This document shows, in pieces, positions 1 through 9,665 of a stretch of DNA of 64,000 nucleotides (the first letter of the stretch is position 1; every line of letters begins with the position of its first letter). The position numbers and the translations under genes were made by a program. The notes under the pieces are model-generated. The model was not told the DNA's origin and ran no database searches. It saw nothing but the letters and a program-made list of their open reading frames with translations. This DNA is from Betaproteobacteria bacterium HGW-Betaproteobacteria-9. Its GTDB lineage: Bacteria > Pseudomonadota > Gammaproteobacteria > Burkholderiales > Burkholderiaceae_C. Where the stretch lies: the NCBI GenBank assembly GCA_002842215.1, contig PHCC01000008.1, positions 124,001-188,000 of the forward strand, written 5' to 3'.

Positions 1-871
1 GCGTCTCCAAACCTTGCAGGATCAGCCAGGCGCTGTGTGGACTCAGGCAGGCGCCGAAGTCCCGCAGGCCTTCGCGCCGCGCGCGCAGCAGGAAAGCGCC
101 GACGGTGCTTTCTTCGCTGAAGGTCATGCCGTGGAAGCCGTCGTAGGGCTCGGTCAGTTCGGGGAATTGGCCGGAAGCGTCCCAGTCGAAGCTGCCGCCG
201 TCCACCACCACGCCGCCGATCACGGTGCCGTGGCCGCTCAGGAACTTGGTGGCCGAGTGGTAGACCAGGTCGGCACCGTGCTCGAAAGGCTTGATGAGGT
301 AGGGCGTGGTCAGCGTGCTGTCCACCAGCAGCGGCACCTTCGCTTCGTGCGCGATCTGCGCCACGGTCGGGATGTCCAGCACGTCCAGGCCCGGGTTGCC
401 CACGGTTTCGCCAAAGAACAGCCGGGTGTTCGGCCGCACAGCGGCGCGCCAGCCGTCGATGTCGCCCGGTTTGACGAAGGTGGTCTCGATGCCGAAGCGG
501 CGCAGTGTGTAGTGCAGCAGGTTCTGGCTGCCGCCGTAGAGCGCGGTGCTGGCGACGATGTGTGAACCCGCGCCCATGAGCGTGGCAATCGACAGGTGCA
601 GCGCCGCTTGGCCGCTGGCGACCGAGATGGCGCCGATGCCGCCTTCGAGCGCCGCCATGCGCTGCTCGAACACCGCGTTGGTCGGGTTGCTGATGCGGCT
701 GTAGACGTGGCCGGCGCGCTCCAGGTTGAACAGGGCCGCCGCGTGGTCGCTGGACTCGAAGACGAACGAGGTGGTGAGGTGGATGGGCACGGCGCGTGCG
801 CCGGTGGCGTCGGGTGTGGCGCCGGCGTGCAGCGCCAGCGTGTCAAAGCCGGGGTCGGAATAACCGGGCAT
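1..871 (-). CDS. metY: O-acetylhomoserine sulfhydrylase (PLP), 3' end outside window
   Basis: Makes homocysteine from O-acetylhomoserine and sulfide with pyridoxal phosphate; cytosolic, methionine synthesis. The first 290 codons are present; the C-terminus lies beyond base 1. The Cys/Met metabolism PLP fold is clear: YSRISNPT near residue 60, ASGQAAL near 85, and the Schiff-base lysine in HSATKF at K209. The ATG at 871 is preceded by AGGAGA at a normal distance. It is divergent from the CBS protein across about 130 bp. MetY is favoured over MetZ because of the N-terminal FDTLALHAG block, typical of the acetylhomoserine group; the exact sulfur donor is inferred. Confidence 0.9.
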   Translation of the reverse strand, partial: MPGYSDPGFDTLALHAGATPDATGARAVPIHLTTSFVFESSDHAAALFNLERAGHVYSRISNPTNAVFEQRMAALEGGIGAISVASGQAALHLSIATLMGAGSHIVASTALYGGSQNLLHYTLRRFGIETTFVKPGDIDGWRAAVRPNTRLFFGETVGNPGLDVLDIPTVAQIAHEAKVPLLVDSTLTTPYLIKPFEHGADLVYHSATKFLSGHGTVIGGVVVDGGSFDWDASGQFPELTEPYDGFHGMTFSEESTVGAFLLRARREGLRDFGACLSPHSAWLILQGLET

Positions 872-1003
872 GGGGTCTGTCTCCTGTGTTGATGCAGCTC
901 ACCCGCAACGGGTTGTATGCAGTGGTTTTCGGGTTTATTGTGGGCTATATTCCCATGCATGCCAGACCGGCTGGCGACACCAAACATTCCGAGGAGAACG
1001 GCG

Positions 1004-1471
1004 ATGAAAGTCAGTGACATCCTGCGCGTCAAGGGCGGAACCCTCTACACCTGCCACCCCGACGACACGCTGATTCAGTCGGCGGCCACGATGGCCGAGT
1101 TCGACATCGGTTCGCTGGCCGTCATGGAACACGGTGAGCTGGTGGGCATGTTGACCTTCCGGGAAGTGATCCACACGCTGGCCAAGAACAGCGGCGTGCT
1201 CGGTACCCGCGCGGTGCGCGCCGTGATGGACGATCACCCCATGAGCTGCACGCCCGAGACCGAGCTCGACGAAGTGCGCCCGCTCATGCTGGAGCGCCAC
1301 ACCCGTTACATGCCGGTGATGGACAACAAGATGCTCATGGGCGTGATCAGCTTCTACGACGTCGCCAAGGCCGTGGTCGACAGCCAGAACTTCGAGAACA
1401 AGATGCTCAAGGCCTACATCCGCGACTGGCCAGAAGACGAAACCGGCAAGACCGAGCCGAACTTTCCTTGA
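1004..1471 (+). CDS. CBS-domain pair protein
   Basis: A 155-residue cytosolic protein made only of two CBS domains (about residues 1-62 and 71-130). Such Bateman modules usually bind adenosyl ligands and sense energy or ionic state; no catalytic domain is attached. The start at 1004 is chosen because GAGGAG lies 7 bases upstream; an earlier in-frame ATG at 917 has no ribosome site and adds an unrelated peptide. It is followed at once by a strong terminator, so it is probably monocistronic. Role unknown. Confidence 0.85.
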   Translation: MKVSDILRVKGGTLYTCHPDDTLIQSAATMAEFDIGSLAVMEHGELVGMLTFREVIHTLAKNSGVLGTRAVRAVMDDHPMSCTPETELDEVRPLMLERHTRYMPVMDNKMLMGVISFYDVAKAVVDSQNFENKMLKAYIRDWPEDETGKTEPNFP

Positions 1472-1483
1472 TCGCGAATCCCT

Positions 1484-1522
1484 CCATGAAAAACGCCCCG
1501 CGAACCGGGGCGTTTTTCATGG
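1484..1522 (+). terminator. Rho-independent terminator
   Basis: A near-perfect palindrome with arms ccatgaaaaacgcccc and ggggcgtttttcatgg separated by 7 bases, 12 bases after the CBS stop codon. The GC core is flanked by A5 and T5 runs, so it can act in both directions. Confidence 0.9.
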
Positions 1523-1554
1523 CAGAGCCGTTCGCGCGAAATGCCTTCAGGTCA

Positions 1555-1634
1555 GAACACCGCGGGGCTGGCTTTGCCAGACCGCTGGTGTTGCCCCCAG
1601 CAGGGGGGTGACGCGCACAGCGCGGCGCGGGGGG
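1555..1634 (-). repeat. Dispersed GC-rich palindromic repeat (copy 1)
   Basis: Contains a ggctttgccaga-type hairpin and a cccccagcagggggg hairpin, then a gcgcggcgcgggggg tail ending directly at the phaZ stop codon. The same arrangement recurs at 10600-10689 and twice at 46384-46534, each beside the stop codon of a minus-strand gene. Probably a REP-like element doubling as a transcript 3' end. Confidence 0.7.
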
Positions 1635-2849
1635 TTACTGTGCCCCGTGGATGTGGTCGCGCACCCGCGGATAAATCTGCTGGTTCCACCGGCGCCCGCT
1701 GAACACCCCGTAGTGGCCCACGCCGGTCTGGATGTGGTGGGTCTTCAGGTAAGGGCGCACGTTCGGGCACAGGTCCTGAGCGGCCACCGTCTGGCCCACG
1801 GCGCAGATGTCGTCGCGTTCGCCTTCGACCGTCATCAGCGCCGTGCGGCGGATCGCGGCCGGGTTCACGGTGCGGCCCTGGTAGGTGAGCACGCCGCGCG
1901 GCAAGTCGTAGGTCTGGAACACCTTTTCCACCGTCTCCAGATAAAACTCGGCCGGCAGGTCGTTCACCGCCAGGTATTCCTCGTAGAAGTCCTGGATCGT
2001 CGCGGCCTCTTCGACCCGGCCGTGTTCCAGGTGGTCGTAGATGTTGCGGAACGACTGCTTGTGGCGCTCCGGGTTCATGCTGATGAAGGCCGAGAGCTGA
2101 ACGAACCCCGGGTACACGCGGCGCATGAAGCCGGCGTGCGGCAGCGGCACGTGGCTGATCAGGTTCTTCTCGAACCAGGCGATCGGTTGGCTGGTGGCGA
2201 GCTTGTTGACCTCGGTCGGGTTGACGCGGCAGTCCACCGGACCGGCCATCAGCGTGAGGCTGCGCGGCTGGGCCGGGTTGTCGTCTTCGGCCATGACGGC
2301 CGTGGCGGCGAGCGCGGCCACGCAGGGCTGGCACACGGCGATCATGTGGCTGCCTTCGCCCACGGCTTCGGTGAAGCGCATCAGGTAGCTGATGTAGTCG
2401 TCCAGGCTGAAGCCGCCGTGCAGCAGCGAGACATCGCGCGCGTTGTGCCAGTCGGTGATGTAGACGTCGTGGTCCTGCAGCAGGGTGCGAGCGGTTTCGC
2501 GCAGCAGCGTGGCGAAGTGGCCCGAGAGCGGCGCGGCCAGCAGGACTTTGGGTTGTTCCGGCAGGCTGGGGTCGTCCTTGCGAAAACGCAGCAGGGCCCC
2601 GAAGGGCAGGGTGAGAACGGTTTCTTCAACCACCGGGATCTCGGTTTCGCCGACCGTTACCGAGTGGATGTTGTACGGCGGGCGCGAATGCGTGAGCCGC
2701 AGGCGCGACAGCACATCACAGGCGGCGGCCACCTTGCGCACCACCGTGCGCTCGGTCTTGTGGATCCAGAGCGATGCGCTCAGATGCTGGGCAGCCAGAC
2801 GCAGCGGCGACACCAGGTCGGACTGGAGTTGGTAGGCCTGATACAGCAT
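1635..2849 (-). CDS. phaZ: Intracellular polyhydroxyalkanoate (PHB) depolymerase
   Basis: 404 residues, the usual length of intracellular poly(3-hydroxybutyrate) depolymerases, which mobilise carbon-storage granules in the cytoplasm. The nucleophile motif AVCQPC is visible (C173), the cysteine-type replacement of the lipase box known from the Cupriavidus PhaZ family. The C-terminal half has the PHB_depo_C pattern (HLEHGRVEEA, GERDDICAVGQT, GVGHYGVFSGRRW with the likely catalytic histidine). The ATG at 2849 has AGGAAAG upstream; an upstream open extension to 2933 is not used. Implies the host makes PHB. Confidence 0.93.
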   Translation of the reverse strand: MLYQAYQLQSDLVSPLRLAAQHLSASLWIHKTERTVVRKVAAACDVLSRLRLTHSRPPYNIHSVTVGETEIPVVEETVLTLPFGALLRFRKDDPSLPEQPKVLLAAPLSGHFATLLRETARTLLQDHDVYITDWHNARDVSLLHGGFSLDDYISYLMRFTEAVGEGSHMIAVCQPCVAALAATAVMAEDDNPAQPRSLTLMAGPVDCRVNPTEVNKLATSQPIAWFEKNLISHVPLPHAGFMRRVYPGFVQLSAFISMNPERHKQSFRNIYDHLEHGRVEEAATIQDFYEEYLAVNDLPAEFYLETVEKVFQTYDLPRGVLTYQGRTVNPAAIRRTALMTVEGERDDICAVGQTVAAQDLCPNVRPYLKTHHIQTGVGHYGVFSGRRWNQQIYPRVRDHIHGAQ

Positions 2850-2983
2850 GAGGTTCTTTCCTGTTGGATGGGCTGTGTGCAGGCAAGGAACGGGCCAGAA
2901 CCGCTGCACCCTGCTGGTGCGCCCGCGATGCACAAAGGTGGCACAGGGATTGCTGCATTCGTGGCACTCACGAGGAGCATTCC

Positions 2984-3640
2984 ATGGTCAAAGCGGTTCT
3001 CACGATCAGCAGCAAGAATTACGGCGCCTGGGCCTTGCGCGGCTGGCTGATGGCCAAGCTGGCCAGGCTGGAGTTCACCGAGCACATCATTTCGCCCGAC
3101 GACCCGGCCATGAAGGCCGAGATGCTGCTGCTCTCGGCCTCGATGCGCGTGCCCTCGCTGGACCACGACGGCGTGCACGTGTGGGACACGCTCGCTATTG
3201 GCGAATACCTCAACGAAATCAAGCCCAAGGCGGGGCTGCTGCCGGCCGACCGCGCGGCGCGCGCGCACTGCCGCGCCATCTGCGGCGAGATGCATTCGGG
3301 CTTCAGTGCCATGCGCTCGTCGCTGCCCATGAACATCAAGGCGCATTTCCCGGGCTTCAAGCTCTGGTCGCGCGCGCAGACCGACATCGACCGCATCGAG
3401 ATCATCTGGCAGGAATGCCTGGCCAAGTACGGTGGCCCGTTCCTGTTTGGCGCCAAGCCCTGCATCGCCGACGCGATGTTCGCGCCGGTGGTCACGCGCT
3501 TCATCACCTACGACGTGCCGCTTGATGAAGCCTGCGTGGCCTATTGCGACGCCATCGTGGCGCTGCCCGCCATGCAGGAATGGGTGGTCGCCGCAGAAGC
3601 CGAGCCCGACGAGATCGACGAACTCGACGCAGAGTTCTGA
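2984..3640 (+). CDS. Glutathione S-transferase family protein
   Basis: 218 residues. The N-terminal thioredoxin-like half begins VKAVLTISSKNYGAWALRG and carries the glutathione-site segment MRVPSLDHDG around residue 65; the C-terminal half is all-helical, with FGAKPCIADAMFAPVVTRF typical of the GST helix-6 N-capping region. The start at 2984 follows GAGGAG; an in-frame ATG at 2864 lies too far upstream. It converges on the cupin gene with one base between stop codons. Substrate unknown. Confidence 0.85.
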   Translation: MVKAVLTISSKNYGAWALRGWLMAKLARLEFTEHIISPDDPAMKAEMLLLSASMRVPSLDHDGVHVWDTLAIGEYLNEIKPKAGLLPADRAARAHCRAICGEMHSGFSAMRSSLPMNIKAHFPGFKLWSRAQTDIDRIEIIWQECLAKYGGPFLFGAKPCIADAMFAPVVTRFITYDVPLDEACVAYCDAIVALPAMQEWVVAAEAEPDEIDELDAEF

Positions 3641-3641
3641 G

Positions 3642-4070
3642 TCAGGGTTCGGTCCATGGCGTCGGCTTCGGGATCTCGCAGACCGGCTCCACCGGCACCG
3701 ACTTGAAATCCGCCGGAGAGACGATCTCCAGGTACTCCATGTCGGGGGAGTAGTCGAACAGGTAGTGGCGGATTCCGGGGCGCTGGTGCACCACGTCGCC
3801 GGCTTCCACCAGGGTCACCTGGTCTTCGTACATGAACTTGGCCCAGCCCTTGGTCATGATCACGATCTGGAAATCGGCCTCGTGGATGTGCCAGCCCGTG
3901 CCGCCGTCGGGCGGCAGGTTGGCTTTCACCAGGTGCGCGACCACCTTGCCGTGCGTGGCGGCGGCGATGCCCAGGTCGCGGTAGAGGAAAAAGTCGCGCA
4001 AACCGCCGCGAATGAACTCGGTTTCACCGGGTTTGACGTGGGAGAACAGGGTGGTGGTTCGGTCCAGCAT
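3642..4070 (-). CDS. Cupin-domain protein
   Basis: 142 residues with one conserved cupin barrel. Motif 1 is seen as GTGWHIHEADFQIVIMTKG (two histidines, metal site) and motif 2 as GDVVHQRPGIRHY. Single-domain cupins of this kind are metal-binding proteins or small oxygenase/isomerase enzymes; nothing here fixes the reaction. The ATG at 4070 follows AGGAG. Convergent with the GST gene. Confidence 0.78.
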   Translation of the reverse strand: MLDRTTTLFSHVKPGETEFIRGGLRDFFLYRDLGIAAATHGKVVAHLVKANLPPDGGTGWHIHEADFQIVIMTKGWAKFMYEDQVTLVEAGDVVHQRPGIRHYLFDYSPDMEYLEIVSPADFKSVPVEPVCEIPKPTPWTEP

Positions 4071-4240
4071 GGGGCGCTCCTGGTCGGTGGCATGCAAGCG
4101 GATTGTTGCAATGCAGCACAAAGCATGAAGCGTTCCATTGGCCCGGCGCGGGGCGCTGCGGCCTGTCCGGCTCCCGGAGCGCACCAGATCAAGCTCTGCG
4201 GCACCGAAGCGGTGCTTCGCAGAGTGCCATGGCGTCCGCG

Positions 4241-5791
4241 TCAGGGTCGCGCGACCCGGATCTGCACGGCGGAGTTCTGATCCGCGGCGTAAACCAGGTT
4301 GGCGCCGCTGATGCCGGTGACGGACAGGGTGGTGTTGGCCACCCTCTTGCGCGACAGAGCGGAGCTGATCAGCGTGCAGGCGCCCGTGCTGGTGGTCACG
4401 CAGCTCTTGGCTCCTCCAGGGTTGAAGCTGCCGCCGACGGTGGCATAGGGGACCGCGTTGCCCACGCTGTCGCGCACGCGCACTTCAACCTGTGCCACCC
4501 AGTTGGCTTTGCCCGACAGCACGGCGTTGCCAGTCAACGAAGCGACCGATACCGTGACCGTGGCGGGTGCCTGGGGTGCGCCGTTGGCCAGCGCATACAG
4601 CAGGCGGTTGGGCGAGCCGGTGCCGGCCGATACCACTTTGTTCAACGACGCGTTCTCGGTCAGGAAGCTGCCCACCATGACAGGTGTGGCCTGAGGGTTG
4701 GAGGCGAGTACCAGCGCGGCCGCACCGGCCACGTGCGGTGACGCCATGGACGTGCCGCTGATGGTGTTGGTGGCGGCGGGGCCGGTGTACCAGGCCGAGG
4801 TGATGCCCGAGCCAGGCGCAAACAGGTCCAGGCAGGTGCCGTAGTTGGAGTAGCTGGCGCGAGCGTCGTTGCTGCCGGTGGCGCCTACGGTCAGCGCGCT
4901 GGGCTCGGAGGCCGGGGAGGCGGTGCAGGCGTCCGTGGCCGAGTTGCCGGCCGCCACCACCACGATTACGCCCTTGGCCACGGCACCGGCCACCGCCGCG
5001 TTCACGGTTTTGGAATAGCCACCGCCGAGCGAGAGGTTGGCCACCGCCGGGCGCAGGGCGGTTTGGGCGGCGACCCAGTCCAGGCCCGCGATGACGCCGC
5101 TCCAGGAACCGCTGCCGGCGCAGTCCAGCACGCGCACGGGCACCAGGTTCACCCGCTTGGCCACGCCCCACTGCGCGCCGCCGATGGTGCCGGCCACATG
5201 GGTGCCGTGACCGTTGCAGTCGGACGTGCCGAATCCGTCGTTGATCGCGGTCATGCCGGGGCCGACCCGGCCGCCGAAGTCCTGGTGGCTGGCCAGGATG
5301 CCGGTGTCGACTACGAATGCCTGTACCTCACCAGACTGGTATTGGTACAGGTACTGGCTGCTCAAGGGCAGGTCCACCTGGTCGATGCGGTCCAGCCCCC
5401 AGGTGGCGCTGTTTTGCGCCAGCGGCGGGGAAATGGCTGTTTCACTGGCTTGCACGGTGGCGTCGGCCTCCACGCGCTCCACGTTGGGGTTGTTGCGCAG
5501 CGCCGCCAGCGCGGTGGTGGCTTTGGCGGGCAATCGGACGGAAAAGCCCTTGATCGCGTGGCTGTAGCTGTTCAGAAGCCGCCCACCGCTCTGGCGTGCC
5601 AGTTCCGATGCCAGCGCGCCCGGGTTGTTGGTCTGCGCCCGAAAGGTCACGATGTACTGGTTGGTGATCGGCTTCGAAACAAACGGGCGCGGGGCGGACT
5701 GGGCCATGGCCGGACCCTGGGTCAGGCTCAGTGCCGCCAGCACGGACAAGCCCAGAGTGCGGATGAAGCGGGTAGGGCGTTGGTGGTTCAT
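4241..5791 (-). CDS. Secreted S8 (subtilisin/proteinase K type) serine protease
   Basis: 516 residues: signal peptide ending around AMA-Q (residue 30), an inhibitor-I9 propeptide (about 40-115, YIVTFRA to RVEADATV), the S8 domain (about 130-405) and a C-terminal Ig-like domain of about 100 residues (VTVSVASLTG onward) with two cysteines. The catalytic triad is complete: D162 in VVDTGI, H195 in NGHGTHVAGT, S348 in SGTSMASPHVAG; oxyanion N283 in AAGNS. The product should be an exported, self-processed protease. It stands alone, divergent from aroC. Confidence 0.93.
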   Translation of the reverse strand: MNHQRPTRFIRTLGLSVLAALSLTQGPAMAQSAPRPFVSKPITNQYIVTFRAQTNNPGALASELARQSGGRLLNSYSHAIKGFSVRLPAKATTALAALRNNPNVERVEADATVQASETAISPPLAQNSATWGLDRIDQVDLPLSSQYLYQYQSGEVQAFVVDTGILASHQDFGGRVGPGMTAINDGFGTSDCNGHGTHVAGTIGGAQWGVAKRVNLVPVRVLDCAGSGSWSGVIAGLDWVAAQTALRPAVANLSLGGGYSKTVNAAVAGAVAKGVIVVVAAGNSATDACTASPASEPSALTVGATGSNDARASYSNYGTCLDLFAPGSGITSAWYTGPAATNTISGTSMASPHVAGAAALVLASNPQATPVMVGSFLTENASLNKVVSAGTGSPNRLLYALANGAPQAPATVTVSVASLTGNAVLSGKANWVAQVEVRVRDSVGNAVPYATVGGSFNPGGAKSCVTTSTGACTLISSALSRKRVANTTLSVTGISGANLVYAADQNSAVQIRVARP

Positions 5792-5926
5792 GGAGCTCCA
5801 ATGGGTGGGACGGTTTTGTGCGGGCGCGCGGCACCCTGTGAATACACAGGCTGCCTTTGGTTATCGGACAGCGGGCGCCAGACTTGAGGCCGCAGGGGGT
5901 AGGCAGGTCTGGGATAATCCGGGCCC

Positions 5927-7027
5927 ATGAGCGGCAACACCTTCGGCACCCTGTTTTGCGTCACCAACTTCGGTGAATCCCACGGCCCGGCCATTGGCTG
6001 CGTGATCGACGGCTGCCCGCCCGGCATGGCCTTGGCTGAGGCCGACATCCAGGCCGACCTGGACCGCCGTCGCCCCGGCACATCGAAGTTCGTCACCCAG
6101 CGCAACGAGCCCGACGCGGTCGAAATTCTCAGCGGCGTGTACGAAGGCAAAACCACCGGCACGCCGATTGCCCTGCTGATCCGCAACACCGACCAGCGCA
6201 GCAAGGACTACGGCAACATCCTGCAGACTTTCCGCCCCGGCCACGCCGACTACACCTACTGGCAGAAGTTTGGCATCCGCGATCCGCGCGGTGGTGGCCG
6301 CAGCTCGGCGCGCCTGACCGCGCCCACCGTGGCGGCCGGCGCCGTGGCCAAGAAGTGGTTGAAGGAAAAATACGGCACCACCTTCCACGCCTGCATGACG
6401 CAGGTGGGCGACGTGGCCGTCGGCTTCGAGAGCTGGGACCACGTGCCGAACAACCCGTTCTTCGCGCCCGTGGCCGATGTCTCTGCCATCGAAACCTTCA
6501 TGAACGAGTTGCGCAAGAGCGGTGACTCCTGCGGCGCGCGCCTGCGCGTGGTGGCGCAGAACATGCCGGTGGGCCTGGGCCAGCCGCTGTACGACAAGCT
6601 GGATGCCGACATCGCCTACGCGATGATGGGTCTGAACGCCGTGAAGGGTGTGGAGATCGGCGCCGGTTTCGCCTGCGTCAGCGACCGTGGCAGCACGCAC
6701 GGCGACTCGCTCACCCCCGGCGGCTTCGTGGGCAACAAGGCCGGAGGCACACTCGGCGGCATCAGCACCGGGCAAGACCTAGACGTGTCGATCGCCATCA
6801 AACCCACCAGCTCGATCCTGATCCCGCGCGACAGCATCGACGTGGCCGGTGCCCCCACCGAAGTCATCACCAAGGGCCGCCACGACCCCTGCGTCGGCAT
6901 CCGCGCCGCGCCCATCATGGAAGCGCTGCTCGCGCTGGTGGTGATGGACCACGCGCTGCGGCACCGCGCGCAGTGTGGCGATGTGAAGGTCGGGACACCG
7001 GACATCGCAGCCGCATCCCGTGCCTGA
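5927..7027 (+). CDS. aroC: Chorismate synthase
   Basis: Converts EPSP to chorismate using reduced FMN; last step of the shikimate pathway. 366 residues, the normal length. Signatures: TNFGESHG at the N-terminus, [20 protein letters not shown] and the C-terminal [16 protein letters not shown]. The ATG at 5927 agrees with the family start. The MFS gene begins 8 bases before this stop codon, implying translational coupling. The other shikimate genes in the window (aroQ 24.9 kb, aroE 42.1 kb) are elsewhere. Confidence 0.97.
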   Translation: MSGNTFGTLFCVTNFGESHGPAIGCVIDGCPPGMALAEADIQADLDRRRPGTSKFVTQRNEPDAVEILSGVYEGKTTGTPIALLIRNTDQRSKDYGNILQTFRPGHADYTYWQKFGIRDPRGGGRSSARLTAPTVAAGAVAKKWLKEKYGTTFHACMTQVGDVAVGFESWDHVPNNPFFAPVADVSAIETFMNELRKSGDSCGARLRVVAQNMPVGLGQPLYDKLDADIAYAMMGLNAVKGVEIGAGFACVSDRGSTHGDSLTPGGFVGNKAGGTLGGISTGQDLDVSIAIKPTSSILIPRDSIDVAGAPTEVITKGRHDPCVGIRAAPIMEALLALVVMDHALRHRAQCGDVKVGTPDIAAASRA

Positions 7028-8189
7028 GCAGCGCAAGCAGCTTCTTCCTTTCGCCGCCCTGTCCGCGAGTTACTTCGCGCACATCGGCTTCTTCAACCCC
7101 TACCTGCCGCTCTGGCTGAAAGAGCTGGGTTTCGGGCTCATCGCCATCAGCGTGCTGACCTCGGTGCAGTCGGCCACGCGCCTGTTCGCGCCCTACGCCT
7201 GGGGCACGCTGAGCGACCGCACGGGTGAGCGCGTGAAATTGCTGCGCTACGGCGCCACGGTGGCGCTGCTGCTCTCCATCGGGCTGTGGTTCCCGCTCGG
7301 CGGCGTGGCGCTGTTCATCGTGCTGCTGCTCATGTTCACCCACACCAGCGCCATGATGCCCATGAGCGAGGCCGCGCTGGCGCACCTGGTGAGCCAGGGC
7401 GGCGCGTTCGACGCCAGGCGCTACGGCCGCGTGCGGCTCTGGGGCTCGCTGGGTTTTCTGCTCACGGTGGTGGTGGCGGGCTGGTGGTTCGAGCGTTTCG
7501 GCATGGGTCATTTCCCGGCCTGGACGCTGGGCACGCTCGCCGCGGTGACCGCCAGCGTCTGGTTGCTGCCCGACTTCAAGGAAACCGCCCACCATGAGGA
7601 CGACCACCCCGACATGTGGCCCGTGTTGCGGCAGCCGCCGGTGCGCTGGTTCTTTGCGGCCGTGTTCTTCCATGTGCTCGCCCACATCTTCATCTACGTC
7701 TTCTTTTCGCTCTACCTCGATTCGCTGGGCTACAGCAAGACGGTGATCGGCCTCCTGTGGGCGGTGTCGGTGGTGATCGAGATCGGCTGGTTCTTCACCC
7801 AGGGGCGCTGGCTGCCGCTCATGTCGCTCACTGGCTGGCTGGCGCTGGCCGCGGGCCTAATGGCCCTGCGCATGGGGCTCACCGCCGGCCTGCCGCTGGT
7901 GTGGCCGTTGCTCTTGCTGGCGCAGGCGCTGCACGCCATCACCTTCGCCGCGCACCATTCGGTTTGCATTGCGCTGCTCTCGCACCATTTCCCGGGCCGG
8001 CTGCGCGGACGCGGCCAGGCGCTCTACACCGTGATCGGCTACGGCTTGCCGGGGGTCATGGGTGGGCTGGGTGGCGGACTGCTCAGTTCGACCTTCGGCC
8101 TGGCCAGCGTGTTCTGGCTCTCGGCCGTGTGTGCGCTGGTGGCCACAGGCTGCGCGCTGCGGCTGCGCGCGCTGGAGCACCGGTCCTAG
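7020..8189 (+). CDS. MFS transporter (MFS_1-like / HcaT-type)
   Basis: 389 residues with about 12 membrane segments. The N-terminal [17 protein letters not shown] and the [11 protein letters not shown] loop between helices 2 and 3 match the HcaT/phenylpropionate-permease-like branch. It starts with GTG at 7020 and overlaps aroC by 8 bases, which supports that start. Substrate not predictable; co-expression with aroC suggests, but does not prove, an aromatic or carboxylate compound. Confidence 0.85.
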   Translation: MPEQRKQLLPFAALSASYFAHIGFFNPYLPLWLKELGFGLIAISVLTSVQSATRLFAPYAWGTLSDRTGERVKLLRYGATVALLLSIGLWFPLGGVALFIVLLLMFTHTSAMMPMSEAALAHLVSQGGAFDARRYGRVRLWGSLGFLLTVVVAGWWFERFGMGHFPAWTLGTLAAVTASVWLLPDFKETAHHEDDHPDMWPVLRQPPVRWFFAAVFFHVLAHIFIYVFFSLYLDSLGYSKTVIGLLWAVSVVIEIGWFFTQGRWLPLMSLTGWLALAAGLMALRMGLTAGLPLVWPLLLLAQALHAITFAAHHSVCIALLSHHFPGRLRGRGQALYTVIGYGLPGVMGGLGGGLLSSTFGLASVFWLSAVCALVATGCALRLRALEHRS

Positions 8190-8244
8190 AGTGGTGTTGC
8201 GCGCTATCCGGCACTTAAAACCGCGCCTTTTGGGCCATGGCTGC

Positions 8245-8565
8245 GTTTTCCTGGTGCAGCTGGCCGACTTCATGTGGCAGGAAACCAAGACCTTTGAAGA
8301 GCGCATGGCCACCGCGCGCACCTTCCGCGTGTTCCCTGGCGAAGGCGTGCACAACGAGCAACTCGTGGACCTCGTGCTCAAGCTCGACCGCCTGGGTTAT
8401 GACGGCGACTACAGCTTTGAAGCCTTCAACGACGACCACCAGCAGATGCCGCTGCCCATGGTGGCCGAACGCGGCCGCCGCTCGGCGCTCTGGCTGGCCG
8501 AAGACGTGCTGCGCCGCTCGGTGCCGCTGCCGAACCAGATGCGGCTGAAATCGCTGATGAACTGA
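8245..8565 (+). pseudogene. Remnant of a sugar-phosphate isomerase/epimerase (TIM barrel), 5' part lost
   Basis: In frame from about 8245 the sequence reads VFLVQLADFMWQETKT and continues to a natural-looking end (PNQMRLKSLMN, stop 8565). This is the C-terminal third of a xylose-isomerase-like TIM-barrel protein: the LVQLADF strand and the GYDGDYSFEAFNDD segment with metal-binding residues. Nothing upstream encodes the first two thirds, and no ribosome site precedes a usable start. I read it as a gene truncated by deletion rather than a small gene. Confidence 0.65.
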
Positions 8566-8627
8566 GCGCGGGCGGGGGCTTGTGTCCCCACAGCGTTCGT
8601 TGACCTTCAACCCGATCAGGAGACCAC

Positions 8628-8967
8628 ATGCCCACACGCGGACAGGCCCAACTGGCCATCTGGAGCGACATCGAGCCCGAACTGGATCATGCCCATCCTG
8701 CAGAACTTCGCGCGCGGTGGCGGGCCGGTGGTGGCCCGCGCGGGCCTGGGTTGCGGTGCGGTGGCGTTGCCGTTGCGCCTGGACCTGGAAACCGCTGGCT
8801 TGCGGGACGGGGGCGTGCAAAGGGCGCTGGTGGAGCGGATCGCCAGGCTGGACGCGGTGGCGCAGGTCTGGCTGCTGCGGGCGGAACGGGCGTCGGCAGA
8901 CCTGCCAGACCGGCAGGTGTTCGCGGCCTGCTTCCCGCTGGACCGGCGTCTGGCGGGACTGTCCTGA
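8628..8967 (+). pseudogene. Conserved hypothetical gene with internal deletion and frameshift
   Basis: After AGGAG an ATG at 8628 opens MPTRGQAQLAIWSDIEPELD, which looks like the start of a ~200-residue conserved hypothetical family. At about 8690 the sense moves to the +1 frame (PILQNFARGGGPVVARA to DRRLAGLS, stop 8967), which looks like the C-terminal half of the same kind of protein. The middle seems deleted. Together with the neighbouring isomerase remnant this marks an eroding stretch. The family link is from memory of pattern, not a search. Confidence 0.45.
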
Positions 8968-9035
8968 GGCCCCAGATTAGCGGATGGGCCGGGCTCGACG
9001 GTTCGCACCGGAACGACCGCCCCAGAGGCGTGTGT

Positions 9036-9602
9036 TCATGGGACGCTCTGGCAGCCACCCTGGAGCAGGTAGTCGGGAAAGCGGGGGCTGAACAGGCTGG
9101 CCGGGTGGTCCGTCATGTCCGTGATCTCGCGCCGGAGCACTTCAATTTCCCGGTCCGTCATCCACGCCTGGGGTTTGTGGAGGGTTTCCATCGTCGGGTA
9201 TCGGGCGTGGGCGGCATCGCCGAGCAAGGCCAGCAGTAAGGTGGTCCCTCGGCTCAACTGGGCGGCGCGCAGGCTGCTGTCGGTGGCCGCATAACGGTGC
9301 CAGAGGGCCATCTCGACCAGGGTCGGGGTGTCTTCGGCGCGCACGGGCAAGCGACAGAACACACGCGCAGCGGTTTTGAAGGTCACCTGGAAAGACGGCA
9401 GGCCTGGCATCGCGTGACCCGTGCCGGCCAACTGCATCTCCTTTTCCAGTGCCCGGCAGATCACCTGCGCACGCTCGCTCTTTTCGCTGGTGCATTTCAG
9501 GTCCCGCTGCCAGAGCGATCCCCCCGCTTGCGCGCCGCCGCTGACCAGGGCCAGCAGGCACAGGGTGGCGGTGGATGCCGGGCTCGCGCGCATGCCCGGC
9601 AT
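9036..9602 (-). CDS. Hypothetical exported protein
   Basis: 188 residues, not recognised. An N-terminal signal-like stretch (TLCLLALVSGGAQAGG) suggests export to the periplasm. The mature part has four cysteines (KCTSEKSER, VICRALEKE, ARVFCRLP, and the last residues GGCQSVP), compatible with disulfides. GAGG lies 6 bases before the ATG at 9602; MRAS at 9593 is an alternative start. Codon use resembles neighbouring real genes. Confidence 0.6.
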   Translation of the reverse strand: MPGMRASPASTATLCLLALVSGGAQAGGSLWQRDLKCTSEKSERAQVICRALEKEMQLAGTGHAMPGLPSFQVTFKTAARVFCRLPVRAEDTPTLVEMALWHRYAATDSSLRAAQLSRGTTLLLALLGDAAHARYPTMETLHKPQAWMTDREIEVLRREITDMTDHPASLFSPRFPDYLLQGGCQSVP

Positions 9603-9665
9603 TGTCGCCTCGCCCGGCGGCGCTCCGTCCCCGGGCAGACCTTCCGCCCAGGTCGTGTGCGGTGT

